Below are positions 42,141-52,709 of a DNA stretch of 64,000 bases, piece after piece; position 1 is the stretch's first letter; every line of letters begins with the position of its first letter. The notes beneath the pieces were generated by a model. That model saw only the letters and a program-made list of their open reading frames with translations, was not told the DNA's origin and did not search any database. The position numbers and the translations under genes are program-made. Location: contig BBCS01000001.1 of assembly GCA_001316125.1 (NCBI GenBank), positions 186,001 to 250,000 on the forward strand. The letters run 5' to 3'. Source of the DNA: Vulcanisaeta distributa JCM 11213. GTDB taxonomy: Archaea; Thermoproteota; Thermoprotei; Thermoproteales; Thermocladiaceae.

Positions 42141-42760
42141 TTGGTTGATGTTATCACGATAATCACGGTAGTGGTGAGTATAGTATCATCAACGGCATCC
42201 CTAGCCTACTGGCTCGGCAGGAGGTTCACGGAGATAGAGTCCAGGTTTGGTCATGTTGATTCAAGGCTCGATCAAATTGAGAGCGGGATTAACAGGATTG
42301 AGGAGAGAATTAATAAGATTGAGGATAGGATTAGTAGCATTGAGAATAGAATTGGTGGGGGGGTGGAGAATAGGATTAATGGCATTGATGCTAGGGTTGA
42401 AAGGCTTGAAAACGCGTTCAAGCAGTTCTCCGAGGTTCTCATAACGGCATTAGAATCCAAGGGCTCACATCGACGGAGGCCCTGACACTCAGGAGCATGG
42501 TGAAGACATTACTACCGGTGCCAAGGACCAAGTACTACACGTGGGAGGTCTATGAGAGGCTTAGGCAATTGCTTGATAAGGACCCGAATGAATACACTAT
42601 GGCTGATATTGAGCAATTGAATGATATCGCGGATTTAATAGAGAAGGAGGGCTTTGAAACGAATAGGAGGGACCTAATAGAGTATGCCTGGAAACTCAGG
42701 TACTACGCGATAGTCGCTAAAGTGGTCTTCGTATACCCAAAGCTAAGACAACAAAAATAA
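42141..42760 (+). CDS. membrane-anchored coiled-coil protein
   Basis: About 206 residues from TTG 42141. One N-terminal membrane helix (ITIITVVVSIVSSTASLAYWLG) is followed by a heptad coiled coil of repeated I-E-x-R-I-x-x-I-E units (residues ~30-95), then a helical C-terminal domain (TKYYTWEVYERLRQLLDKDP). A break near 42450 joins the two halves: GLTSTEALTLRSMVKTLLP is the expected join. A G7 tract at 42357 gives IGGGVEN. I know similar proteins in Thermoproteales only as hypotheticals. A box GTATTTATATT (~42100) precedes it. Confidence 0.6.
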
Positions 42761-42962
42761 TAATGCACAAATTCCAGTGCTAAACCCCACCATTAATCTT
42801 TAGGTCATAACCATAAATCCAACCACGAGATCACTAAGACGCCCTATATGGCGGTTTTCAGCATGTCGACAAGAGACTTAAGTGCCAATTTACGTGGACA
42901 TGAGTACGCCAAACACCAACACAAGGTAGGTATTTAAGGGGGGGAAATCCTAATCTTAAACT
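42761..42962. other. intergenic region, 202 bp
   Basis: No convincing ORF or RNA fold. The last 35 bases hold the promoter-like box of the next gene and a G7 tract (42938-42944) just downstream of it. Confidence 0.4.
42929..42938 (+). promoter_or_regulatory. TATA-like box of PaREP-like copy 1
   Basis: GGTATTTAAG is ~29 bases before GTG 42963. Confidence 0.45.
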
Positions 42963-43529
42963 GTGAACACAGAAACTCTCGAGAAGCCATTGCCTAAGCC
43001 GACTACTGAGGACTACGTGAATGCAAGGCTACTAGAAGCTTTAGTCGAGGCCAGGCTAGCAATTGAATTTCTAAACAAGGGCTTAGTTAGGAATGCATCT
43101 GGTAAAGCCTTCCAGGCATGGAGAGCCCTCCTAGCTGCATTACTGAGACTAGAACTCGATAAGTTAATGCAGGTGGTAAAAACCGATGAGGAGCGTAGGT
43201 GGCTAATGGAGAGGGCAATACCCAGAGTTCCAACAAGCAGGATGATGGCGTTGTCTAAAATGCTCAGTGACATTGGGCATTCCGGCCTATTACCCGACAC
43301 AGCATTAGCCCTGAGTTTACACGATTATCAGTACAATGGGCCAGACCCAGACATGGCGATGTCGAAATTTAGGAGTAGGAGTGACGCCGCAGCGGCGGTC
43401 CTGGAGCTCGTCAATGAAATGGTTAGGCGTATTGAGGAACTGAGACCGAAGGTGAAGTGGGGGGGTGGTGAGCTTGAGGAGGCTCTCAGGGAACTTAAGG
43501 ACGAGCTTAACAAGGTAGGGAAATCCTAA
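42963..43529 (+). CDS. PaREP1-like family protein, copy 1
   Basis: 188 residues from GTG 42963. It opens with LPKPTTEDYVNARLLEAL, then a helix-rich core with GKAFQAWRALLAALLRLELDKL, a middle segment RAIPRVPTSRM and the conserved LHDYQYNGPDPDMAMSKFRSR. The helical YxxGxAxxAWxAxxAAL pattern recalls PaREP1/PaREP8, archaeal multi-copy families related to HEPN-like nucleotide-associated proteins. It is about 60% identical to copies 2 and 3 by eye. Intact apart from a G7 tract (WGGGELE). Confidence 0.6.
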   Translation: MNTETLEKPLPKPTTEDYVNARLLEALVEARLAIEFLNKGLVRNASGKAFQAWRALLAALLRLELDKLMQVVKTDEERRWLMERAIPRVPTSRMMALSKMLSDIGHSGLLPDTALALSLHDYQYNGPDPDMAMSKFRSRSDAAAAVLELVNEMVRRIEELRPKVKWGGGELEEALRELKDELNKVGKS

Positions 43530-43641
43530 GATCTGCCAAAGGCGATTACCTTCATGATCTGCGACTTAGTCCATTATTAAGGCGTGAGTCCATGCCTATC
43601 TTCAATCCCAATTACAAGGTCATTATTATGAAGTAAAAAGT

Positions 43642-43654
43642 AAATATTTTTAAG
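43642..43654 (+). promoter_or_regulatory. TATA-like box of PaREP-like copy 2
   Basis: AAATATTTTTAAG is centred ~27 bases before GTG 43675. Confidence 0.45.
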
Positions 43655-43674
43655 TAATCCACGTATACTCAATC

Positions 43675-44232
43675 GTGGATTTAGAAGCACTTGAGAGACT
43701 GTTGCCTAAGCCCACCACGGAGGATTACGTGAATGCCAGGTTGCTGGAGTCGTTAATAGAGGCCAAGTTATCACTTGAGTTCCTGGACAAGGGTTTAGTC
43801 AGGAATGCAGCTGGTAAGGCTTTCCAAGCCTGGAGGGCGTTTTTGGCGGCTTTGCTTAGGCTTGAGATTGATAAGCTGGTTAAATTGGCGGGAAATGAGG
43901 AGGAGAGGAATTGGCTGGTGAATAGGGCAGTGCCAAGGGTACCAACCACTAGAATGAAGGCACTATCACAAATGCTGGAGGAAATTGGGTATGCAGGGAT
44001 ATACTTCGCCACAAGCACAGCCCTAGAATTGCACGATTATCAGTATAACGGGCCAGACCCAGACATGGCGTTATCTAAGTTCAGAAATAGGCAGGAGGCG
44101 GCAGTGGCCGTGGTGAACCTTATTAGGAAGTTGGTGAGGTTTGTGGAGATGTTGAAATCAAGGGTTAAGTGGAGTGATGACTTGGAGAATACGTTCAAAG
44201 CCCTGAAGGAGACAGATGCTGGTAAAACTTAA
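43675..44232 (+). CDS. PaREP1-like family protein, copy 2
   Basis: 185 residues from GTG 43675 (DLEALERLLPKPTTEDYV). It is a close paralogue of the preceding gene: the same opening, GKAFQAWRAFLAALLRLEIDKL, VPRVPTTRMKALSQMLEEIGY and LHDYQYNGPDPDMALSKFRNR. It has no G7 tract and no frame break, unlike copy 3 at the right edge, and is closer to copy 3 than to copy 1 in the RVPTTRM/EEIGY region. Function unknown; helical HEPN-like folds are often paired with nucleotidyltransferases, but none is adjacent. Confidence 0.6.
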   Translation: MDLEALERLLPKPTTEDYVNARLLESLIEAKLSLEFLDKGLVRNAAGKAFQAWRAFLAALLRLEIDKLVKLAGNEEERNWLVNRAVPRVPTTRMKALSQMLEEIGYAGIYFATSTALELHDYQYNGPDPDMALSKFRNRQEAAVAVVNLIRKLVRFVEMLKSRVKWSDDLENTFKALKETDAGKT

Positions 44233-44314
44233 ACAATGAACTTCATTAATTAATAATCATTACCTAATGAACAAAGTCAATACTTATTAACTAAACACGA
44301 TTTAGGGAGCCGAA

Positions 44315-45387
44315 ATGAGGATATGCATACTTGAGGAATTTACAAGGCTTGGCGGTGGGCAGGTATACGCACTGCAGATGGCTAGGGCATTAACGGAGCT
44401 TGGGCACTCCGTGGAGTTCGTGGTTGCCGGTGACGTAAGGGTTAATCCCAAGTACCAATGAGGCACATAGACGTGGGCTTCAGGGCATCCTACGACCCAG
44501 CCTCACTACTCATTAACTACATAAATCATAGGAGGCTCAGGAAACTGCTGGGTAGGTACGTCGATGACTGTGACCTAGTCATAAATAATCACCCAAACTA
44601 CATACCATACAACAAAGGCCCAATAGTGCTCCATGGGCTCTCCTTCGTGGACTTCATAATCGATGAGAATGGGAACATAAAGAACCAACTACTGTTTTGG
44701 GTACTCTCTAGGATTTACAGGATGTACGACGGCTCATACATAATTTACAACTCAAGGTACACAATGAACCTGGCCAAGAAACTACTACCGAAAATGGGCA
44801 TAGAGCCAAGGCTAGAGTACGTACTAAGCCCACACTACACAATAAGCACAGACAAGATACCGCAGAAGGAGGACTACATACTAACCCTAGGAAGACTCGA
44901 ATGGAGCAAGGGCTACAGGGAACTAATAAGAATAGCACCGAAGGTAGGGAGGAGGATAATCGTAGCAGGCAGGGCAGACGCGAGGGAATCAAGGGAAGTA
45001 ATTAAGGCGCTAAGGAGCGCTAAAAACATAGACGTGATACCGGACATAGACGAGAGAACGAAGGAGGAACTATACAAACACGCATCAATATACCTACACC
45101 TCAAGCCAAACGAGCACTTCGGAATAGCAGTACTAGACGCCATAGCCACAGCAACAATACCAATAGTACCGAGGTCAGGCGGTCCCTGGACAGACATAGT
45201 GGAGGAGGGAAAATACGGGCTTGGGTACACAAACACCGAGGAAATACCACAACTAATAAACAAAGCCGAAGAAACAATCAACAGAGAAAAAGTATTCAAA
45301 GGCAGGGAAAGATACAGCCCAGAGAACTTCAGGAGGAGACTCATGAAGGCATTATCAATGGCGATACACAGTAAAGATACGGAATAA
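44315..45387 (+). CDS. family 4 glycosyltransferase
   Basis: About 357 residues from ATG 44315 (MRICILEEFTRLGGGQVYAL), the donor/acceptor opening of GT-B enzymes. One break at ~44455 is joined into PMRHIDVGFRASY. The C-terminal domain has YILTLGRLEWSKGYRELI and the nucleotide-sugar motif HFGIAVLDAIATATIPIVPRSGGPWTDIVEEGKYG (the E-x7-E region). It adds a sugar from a nucleotide donor at the inner membrane face. It is the first gene of the glycan island and has no G7 tracts. Confidence 0.8.
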
Positions 45388-45428
45388 ATTTAAGCTAGGT
45401 GCTTGTGAATAATGCTTAAATAATAACA

Positions 45429-48099
45429 ATGATTATTGAAAAGATGCTACGCAACATGCAATTAATTAATAAGTGCGCCATTATTAATGAGATTGAAAAG
45501 AGGAGATTCATTATTAGATTGGTCTCTTTATCGCTATTAACTCAATTCTACATAATATTTGCACTCGGCTACTTAAATATAACGCCACGGCTATACAATT
45601 ATGAAGTAATACACAAATCAGCAATAGCGTTTACGGTTGGGTTCTTTCTACTCCTAACACCAACAATAACAAACCAGGTAAAACAGGCAATAAACGACAA
45701 ATACTACGCAGCAACCCTACTGATATTCCTGGCAATAACCTACGAATTAGCTACCTAGCCACAGTACCCCCCCCATACTACGGACTAAGCCTAGGGGGCA
45801 AGCCTAGACACGGCAACATACCTACAATCCTTCGCCTCACTAACATACTACAGGCAATTCCTAGAGAGCTTCGTAGGCCCCCCCTTCTTCGCCGTACACG
45901 CATCACCAATACTACTCCTAATATACCCAATCTACGAGTTATACCCATCAATATTCACACTAATGACAATACAAGTCACAATACTAATGCTACCAATGCC
46001 ACTAATGTACAAACTAGGCATGAAGATATTCAACAACCCAAAGCACGCATTGGCCACGGCACTACTATACATACTATACCCATGGATATTAACCGCATAC
46101 GCACCATTCGAAGTAGTCACACTGGCAGGCTCATTCATGGCAATGGCACTAATAACCATGTACCTAAACGACAAAAAGGCCTATTGGCGTCACTAACCTA
46201 GCCATGGCATCAATAGAATACGTACCATTATTCGGCATTGGACTAAGCATATACCAAGCACTATCAAAGGAACATAGAAAACTAGCCCTACTAACATTCA
46301 TATACTCAATAGCGTGGTTAATAGCTGACTACTACCTGGTAATGTACTTCAGCGGATGGACGCACAACATATTCTCAAACCTATACGGAGCGACATTAAG
46401 CTCATTATTAACAAACATAACAAGTAAATTACTGAATTTTAATGCTACGAAAATATTAACGATAGATCCACAAACGCATAATAGTATGAACATGTTAAGC
46501 AATATTATGCAGGGCATAATCTCAAATTATAACGTAAAAATTCAGTATATAATGGAGATTTTCGGACCACTAATGTTCATAAACCTCTTAGAACCGCAAA
46601 CATTATTATTAATGCCTTGGTTGGCGTCATTATTATCATTTTTCACGCCATATTATACACCTAATGTTTATTATACGATATTAATTAGCGCCGTTGCATT
46701 ACCAACGGCAATATGGACATTAAGGAAACTAAAAACCGAAACAAGGAAAAAGATACTAATGTCACTACTAATAATAAACGCAATAATAGGACTACTCATG
46801 GGTCCGCTCACCCCCGCTCTCCGGGCTATACTACGGAAACACAATACCAAACTGGAACGCACCAGTGGCCAATCAATACGACCTAGCCATGATACAACTA
46901 GCCAACTACATACCATGGAATGCATCAGTAGCCGTACCAGCACTGCAGTCCCCTGGTACTCAATAACAAGGTACGGATGGGGGGGAAACCACGGAGTACC
47001 ATTCCTCGGGCCAAACAGTAATACTCAGTACGTGGTTTACTCACCACTCGTGCCAACAGGATACCCATACAGCACTGGAGGTAGTGAGTACAGCCCATAC
47101 GCCTTTGATGACGGTGCATGGATACTGAAGGCAAACTACACCGGACCAATAAAGATAATCAACGGATTCTATTACGAGAATACCTACGTAATAAGCCCAA
47201 TACTACCGGGAACATGGCAATACCCAATAGCCCAAATACCACCAACAAACATAACAATACAAATAAAAACCGAAGTAAAGCCACAACAGGCAATAACACT
47301 ACTAAACACAACACTCCTCAAAACACAACTACAACAACCCCAAGGAATAGCCTGTGGCGATATACTTGGTCCGGGGCCTGGTGAAATAATCATACCAGGA
47401 GGTACCTATGTTGTACAACCAATAACCATAAATGAAACGACCAAAATAAATTCAATAACGGTATTTGCATCTTACACGGCCGGTATAGCAATGCCTCAAA
47501 TAATTATTTCATCAGCACCATTAATAATTACCTCAGGCTTAAACATACTATATACTTACACATTCGGAATACCATGGTGGTGCTTACCACACTCCTGGGC
47601 GACGCCAATAACGGCAAATCCAGGCATAACCCTAAAACCAGGGACATACTACGTAATACTAACATTCCCAGTACAGGGGGGGCAAACAATATGCGAACAA
47701 ATACCAAACACACCAAAGGCGCTACTCATAAACGCAACAACAGGGCAAGTAATACAGCAACTACCATGCACCCTAGGAACAATAATAACAACAAACCCAC
47801 GAAATAATTCTCAAATAGAATCACCAATAAATATTGCAATAGACATATTAAATTCTACGGTTATAATGAATGGAAATCAGGAAGTAATAATAAACATAGA
47901 AACTAAAAACATTACAGACCTCGTATTAACAGTAAGTACTTCACAAATATCATTTAATTATAAGTTAATTGTAAAAATAAGTATAGTTACCTCAAATTAT
48001 ATGCAACCAAAAATCCAACAATATCTTATACCAACATTGGGCTTAATTCCAGAATATGTAATCTTAATATTGGCAATAATTCTCATTTTCTATTTTTAA
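45429..48099 (+). CDS. DUF2079-family membrane protein with large outer domain
   Basis: About 890 residues. It begins with several membrane helices, then the DUF2079 region: FFAVHASPILLLIYPIYELYPS, ALATALLYILYPWIL, and the helix-rich MEIFGPLMFINLLEPQTLLLMPWLASLL. Then a beta-rich exterior domain (~47,000-48,020) with many N-x-T sites ends in one helix (VILILAIILIFYF). DUF2079 resembles membrane mannosyl/oligosaccharyl-transferase-like proteins. Breaks are at ~45760, 45790-45960, 46195 and a compensating pair near 46810/46965, where the middle frame reads PNWNAPVANQYDLAMIQLANYIPWNA. The end overlaps the convergent FkbM gene by 36 bases. Confidence 0.65.
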
Positions 48100-48924
48100 A
48101 TAAAACATTAATAATGGCGCATGATTCACGCAATCGATAATTTCATAGCCACTATGAATAAGCGTATTAACTAACCATAAAGTACTTGGTCTTAATTCTA
48201 TCATTAAATACTTCGTAATCCCTAGAGCTTTTTCCATTCCGCGTATTGCCTCTGCCTCGGCGCCTTCAATATCGATTTTCAAAAAATCAATTTTATCAAT
48301 GCTTAAATCACTTATTATATTATCAAGAGTATCTGCTTCAACCACAAGATCACCATCATGACTAACTACAGCTTTTTGCTCATCGCCCTTAGGCACCCTC
48401 ATAAAAATACTTCTTCTCTCACTCCATACAGCCTTTTCTATAATCTGGACATTATTGCATGAGTTAATCTTTACATTATTACGCAAAACGTCTACTACTT
48501 CTCGTTGTGGTTCGATTGCGACTACATATTTAGCCTTTTTGCATGCCCTAACCGTATAACCACCTATGTGTGCACCAACATCAATGAATACTGAATTTTT
48601 AATATTTGGATAAAACCAATTAAATATTTCATAATATTCACCAATTAATAAATCATGAGCATCGCCAGACCCAGGCCTAAGTATTAAGTATATATTTTCA
48701 TTAAACTCATTTAATTTGACGATTAATGGTTTATTACCAGGTATATAATACGATACTGCATGTACTTTATCTTCACCTCCCTTAATTAGAAGATCCAGCG
48801 AAAACCGTAACAACGCCATGAAATACCTTAAATTATCCTCTAAAGTAATACTGCGAACATTTAATAGTTTAATCGCACGGAAAAGTAATCCAGGCTTTCC
48901 TCTGCACATCATCATAACGTTCAT
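48064..48924 (-). CDS. FkbM-family methyltransferase 1
   Basis: 286 intact residues. Motif I FIDVGAHIGGYTVRACKKA (~residues 129-147), AIEPQREVVDVLRNNV and KIDIEGAEAEAI (~residues 225-236, the D-x-E-G-x-E post-motif) define the FkbM family, which O-methylates sugars or other hydroxyls using SAM. The N-terminal 110 residues are a separate region. It is a close paralogue of FkbM 3 (51.8-52.7 kb): both share EADTLDNI and YLMIELRPSTLWL. It lies tail to tail with the DUF2079 gene and back to back with FkbM 2. Confidence 0.85.
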   Translation of the reverse strand: MNVMMMCRGKPGLLFRAIKLLNVRSITLEDNLRYFMALLRFSLDLLIKGGEDKVHAVSYYIPGNKPLIVKLNEFNENIYLILRPGSGDAHDLLIGEYYEIFNWFYPNIKNSVFIDVGAHIGGYTVRACKKAKYVVAIEPQREVVDVLRNNVKINSCNNVQIIEKAVWSERRSIFMRVPKGDEQKAVVSHDGDLVVEADTLDNIISDLSIDKIDFLKIDIEGAEAEAIRGMEKALGITKYLMIELRPSTLWLVNTLIHSGYEIIDCVNHAPLLMFYLKIENENYCQY

Positions 48925-48942
48925 AACTTAAGTACTGCATAA

Positions 48943-48972
48943 GCTTTAAAAGTTATGTTATTTATTTTTAAA
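48943..48972. promoter_or_regulatory. overlapping divergent promoters between FkbM genes 1 and 2
   Basis: The 59-base spacer carries CTTTTAAAGC on the minus strand (~23 bases before ATG 48924) and TTATTTTTAAACC on the plus strand (~18 bases before ATG 48984). Confidence 0.35.
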
Positions 48973-48983
48973 CCAAGTTGCTC

Positions 48984-49916
48984 ATGAAGTTACGAAATAT
49001 GACCTTAGGCGACTATATTTTTGCTAAACTTATTGGTTCTCATTACTTAATATATTTAATATACATTTATCCTAAGTTAATCCAATATTATATAGAAATA
49101 TTAGGGAAAATAAAAATAATAAATGCGCTTAAATTATTCTTCGGATTGAACATCACTTATGATAATTGCTTCATTAGCAAATATTATGATTTATTTAATT
49201 GTATACGGCTTTTAAGCGAAGTTTTTAATATTAAAATAGAAAGAGATTTTATTGTATTGAATTATAAAAATAGAGTTCTCAGGTTCGTACGTGGTGAACC
49301 AATTAGAGATATTGTGCTTTCGTTAATCGAACAATTTAGGCTTGAGCAGTATTCCTTGGATCCATCATTAAGTTTTGATGAACTTGATGTAGTTGATGTT
49401 GGGGGGGCTTATGTCGGTGATTCAGCAATTTGGTTCGCATTAAACGGTGCTAAACACATATATGCCCTCGAACCTTACCCTTATGCATTCCAAATGGCTG
49501 AAATTAACATTAGGCTAAATAATATAGACAATGTGACACTCATAAATGCTGGTGTGGGCAATGTGAGAACACAAATAAAAGTACCTAATATAGTAAGCAA
49601 TAGATATAGCCAATTACTTGAGTCGTCAAGCGATGGTGTTAACGTACCAATACTTACATTAAAGGATTTAGTGAGGACCTACAATATAGATGATGCATTA
49701 TTGAAAATGGATTGTGAGGGGGGGTGTGAGCGGTCAATTCTATATACAGATGACGATACGCTGCATAGATTTAAATATATGATTATTGAGTATGATTATG
49801 GATACCTAGACTTAATGCGTAGGCTTAAGGAGGCAGGTTTTAAGGTAAAAAGGTGGAAAAGACCTCGCATTATTAATGATAGAGTTACGGGAATAATATA
49901 TGCAATAAGATTATGA
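48984..49916 (+). CDS. FkbM-family methyltransferase 2
   Basis: About 310 residues from ATG 48984 (MKLRNMTLGDYIFAKL). Motif I DVGGAYVGDSAIWFALNGAK (~49390), YALEPYPYAF, KMDCEGGCERSI (~49705). Both motifs hold one surplus glycine at a G7 tract; removing it gives DVGAYVGDS and KMDCEGCE, exactly as in the other DCxGCE-type copies here. The C-terminus RRLKEAGFKVKRWKRPRI resembles FkbM 4. The stop interlocks with the convergent glycosyltransferase stop (49911-49916). Adenine- and thymine-rich codon use sets it apart from the metabolic genes. Confidence 0.85.
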   Translation: MKLRNMTLGDYIFAKLIGSHYLIYLIYIYPKLIQYYIEILGKIKIINALKLFFGLNITYDNCFISKYYDLFNCIRLLSEVFNIKIERDFIVLNYKNRVLRFVRGEPIRDIVLSLIEQFRLEQYSLDPSLSFDELDVVDVGGAYVGDSAIWFALNGAKHIYALEPYPYAFQMAEINIRLNNIDNVTLINAGVGNVRTQIKVPNIVSNRYSQLLESSSDGVNVPILTLKDLVRTYNIDDALLKMDCEGGCERSILYTDDDTLHRFKYMIIEYDYGYLDLMRRLKEAGFKVKRWKRPRIINDRVTGIIYAIRL

Positions 49917-50879
49917 TATTTTTAACTTTATAATACCTTTCATAATTTTATAATTGAATGTAACAGCATCAATAAGCGATTTTAAGCTTCGTAATGGTCC
50001 TGTACCAAGGGTTCCTCCGATTATGTCTTGTATTTCGTAATTTATGAAGTCGTATTTTTCATTTTCGGCTATATTGATACTTAAATCAAAGTCTTGATAT
50101 GTCAATAAGTAATTAATGTCGAATATTTCACCATTATTCTTTTCGATAAAGTAACGACTAAAAATTCCGAAGGACCCTATGAGTAGGTATTTTCTTATTT
50201 TTTAACCGCTATATCCGATAATGCTATTGACGACATTATTTTATTGGATATTGAACCTTTAATAAAGACGCCAGCACCGTATTTTATGCCGAATTTCTTA
50301 TAAAAGTTAGGAACTTTGCACCTGCATGATGAGCCAATATACAATGAATATAATAATTCATAGGGCTTTCTGAACTGTACAAGGTATGACGGGAGCGAGT
50401 GATAAGTACCTGGGGGGGGTTTGTAAAAACTGTTGCTATATTTCTCTCGTTTATTGTTGAAAGTTCTTGTTTAAGTTTCTCAGGGGGATCTCTCATCATC
50501 ATATCATCATTACTTAGAATATACCATGTAGGTTTATACATTTTTAATGCGTATTTAAAACCGTAATTGCAACTATACGAGTAACTAAAGTATGGTCCGC
50601 TTGATTCAACAAATACTATATGAAGACCCCCCCTAAATGTTTCTTTAATATTCCTGGCATAAATACCATTATGATCCGCTGTGGGCACAACAACCACAAT
50701 CTCAGTATCGCCAGGTACCTCGTAAATACGTGGTTCAGCCTCGGTCTTCTCTTAACCCAGTTTATTGCATCATTTACGTCTCTCAAATCTTTATAAAATT
50801 TTATGATATTATTTATATCATTACTATTATATAATTGATCAAGATACGAAAATCGCAATAGTTCATTATCATACATCAT
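49911..50879 (-). CDS. family 2 glycosyltransferase-like protein (frameshifted)
   Basis: Three fragments in different frames from ATG 50879. The middle reads EIVVVVPTADHNGIYARNIKET, then IVFVESSGPYFSYSYSCNYGFKYALKMYKPTWYILSNDDMMMRDPPEKL: the GT-A fold with N-D-D-M in the D-x-D place. The C-terminus after 50285 is broken twice more and poorly defined (ending KIMKGIIKLKIS). It could be a decaying gene. Divergent from another GT2 gene across 85 bases. A C7/G7 tract occurs at 50412 and another at 50627. Confidence 0.6.
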
Positions 50880-50931
50880 ACTTCATGACATCTTTCACGC
50901 TTATTTAAGTTTAGCCCCCCCTTAAAGGATT

Positions 50932-50943
50932 TACTTTAAATAC
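50932..50943 (+). promoter_or_regulatory. TATA-like box of the GT2 gene
   Basis: TACTTTAAATAC is centred ~27 bases before ATG 50965. Confidence 0.4.
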
Positions 50944-50964
50944 TGAGTAAGTTAACATCACTAT

Positions 50965-51826
50965 ATGGACCAGGTTGTTGGTATTATTATTAGTCATAAT
51001 CCTAATCTAACTAAATTTCAAGCTAACCTTAATTCCTTAATTAATGAAGTTAATCATGTAGTCGTTGTTGATAATGCCTCGAGTAATATTAGTGGTATTA
51101 CCATACTATGCCGTAAAATGCCTAATTGCAATTTAATTAAACTTGGTTTCAATTCTGGCGTTGCCTATGCCTTGATGAGGGGGTGTTCGTTATGCCGTGG
51201 TTAATTACAGCCCTGATTGGTTGTTGTTTCTTGATGATGATACTGTTGTGCTTGATGGTGCTGTGAGGAGGGCCTTGGGTTTTTATGAGGGTTTGCCCAG
51301 GCCCGTTAGGGATAGAGTTGGCTTGATTAAGCTTGGCTCGGAAAATGGTGATTGTAAGGTCTATGAAATACTTTACGGGGGGGCATTCTCGGGAACCCTT
51401 ATTAAGAGTGGCATAGCCATGAAAACATGCTGTAGAACAAACTTCTTCCTAGACCAGGCAGACCACGACCTATACGCAAAGGTAAGAGAACTAGGCCACC
51501 TAACACTAAAAATAAACTGCAAACTAATAGAGCATGAATTAGGCACCAAAATATGGTCACCAATACTATCTAAAATTCATAGGAAGGACTTCGTACACTA
51601 TGAACCACCATGGAGATACTACTACATAGTCAGAAACTCAACAATACTACTAAAGGAGGGAAGAATGCACTCACGCATGTACTTAAGCCAATTACTATAC
51701 TGGGGGGGCTTAAACGTGGCATTCCATGACGGGTTCGTGAAATTCCTAAAATCCTTAGGACTAGGACTGCTACATGGCATAATGAATCATGAAGGCATCA
51801 TAGAACCACTTATCTTTAATACGTAA
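50965..51826 (+). CDS. family 2 glycosyltransferase (rhamnosyltransferase-like)
   Basis: About 287 residues from ATG 50965: GIIISHNPNLTKFQANLNSL, VVVVDNASSN, then FNSGVAYALMRGVRYAV and WLLFLDDDTVVL (metal-binding DDD). The break at 51180 is a G5 for G4: four restores RGVRYAVVNYSPDWL. Later LDQADHDLYAKVRELGH matches the catalytic-base region of rhamnosyltransferases. It adds a sugar to the growing glycan. G7 tracts at 51376 and 51702 give YGGAFSG and WGGLNVAF. Confidence 0.8.
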
Positions 51827-51841
51827 TGATCAGTTACTTAA

Positions 51842-52697
51842 ATGAAAATGTATTTAATTAGGGGAGCATTTATATTCCTTATGAGCGTTAGAGGTATTAC
51901 ATTTTATGATGAACTTCGCCTCATAACAGCTGTGTTAGTATTTACGTACCATATATTACGTAGATTATTAAAGCCAGAAGTAGGGTTTATGACCTATCGT
52001 ATTACATACCAGGTAAAGACCCAGTATTAGTAAGGTACCGTGATAAAGAATATGATGTAAAATTCATAATTAGGCCCCCCCGTAGTGGGGATTTCTACGA
52101 TGTGTTGGTAGAGCATTATGAGTTAAGTCATTGGCTGGCCTTAGTACTTAACACCACTAAACATGCTGTGATTGTTGATGTTGGTGCTTATATAGGTGGT
52201 TATACCGTTAGGGCTTGTAAAAAGGCTGGCAGGTAATTGCCATTGAACCCTTAGAAAGCGCCGCAACTCTACTCCGTAAGAACGTAGAACTTAATAATTG
52301 TAATAACGTGGTATTAATTAGAAAGGCCGTATGGAAGGAACAAGGCAAGGTTCCTATGAAAATTGTTGAGTTTAATGAAGGAGGATCAAGGATAGATCAT
52401 AATGGTAACATAATCGTTGAAGCAGATACTCTCGATAATATGATAAGGGAATTGGGGATTGACCGCATAGACTTTCTGAAAATTGATATTGAGGGTGCCG
52501 AGGCAGAGGCAATACATGGAATGAAAGAAACCTTAAAGAATACGAATTATCTAATGATAGAGCTAAGACCTAGCACATTATGGTTAATTAATGAGTTAAA
52601 TAAGTTAGGGTTTAAGGTATTAGATTGTGTAAATTATGGCAACGTTATTAACGTGTTTCTACGCAATGAGAATAAACTAAACAATACACACTTATAA
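51842..52697 (+). CDS. FkbM-family methyltransferase 3 (frameshifted)
   Basis: About 285 residues from ATG 51842. The first 55 codons are in one frame. Then YYIPGKDPVLVRYRD continues in another, and after ~52232 a third: DVGAYIGGYTVRACKKAGR / AIEPLESAATLLRKNVELNN, then KIDIEGAEAEAIHGM and YLMIELRPSTLWLINEL. It matches FkbM 1 throughout and is its diverged duplicate. A fragment of a DUF2079 C-terminus follows it, as one does FkbM 1, but in the other orientation. A C7 tract is at 52075. Confidence 0.78.
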
Positions 52698-52709
52698 TCC
52701 CAGTATTAG

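Noticed and set aside
42761..42962. Possible tRNA or C/D box RNA in the intergenic space
   Set aside because: I could not pair acceptor and T-arm segments, and no C box (RUGAUGA) with a matching D box (CUGA) was found.
46671..47807. Several ORFs on both strands inside the DUF2079 gene
   Set aside because: Translations are low-complexity (Asn/Thr-rich or Cys/Val-rich) and arise from its biased codon use. The + strand frame with N-x-T sequons and a C-terminal helix is the coherent one.
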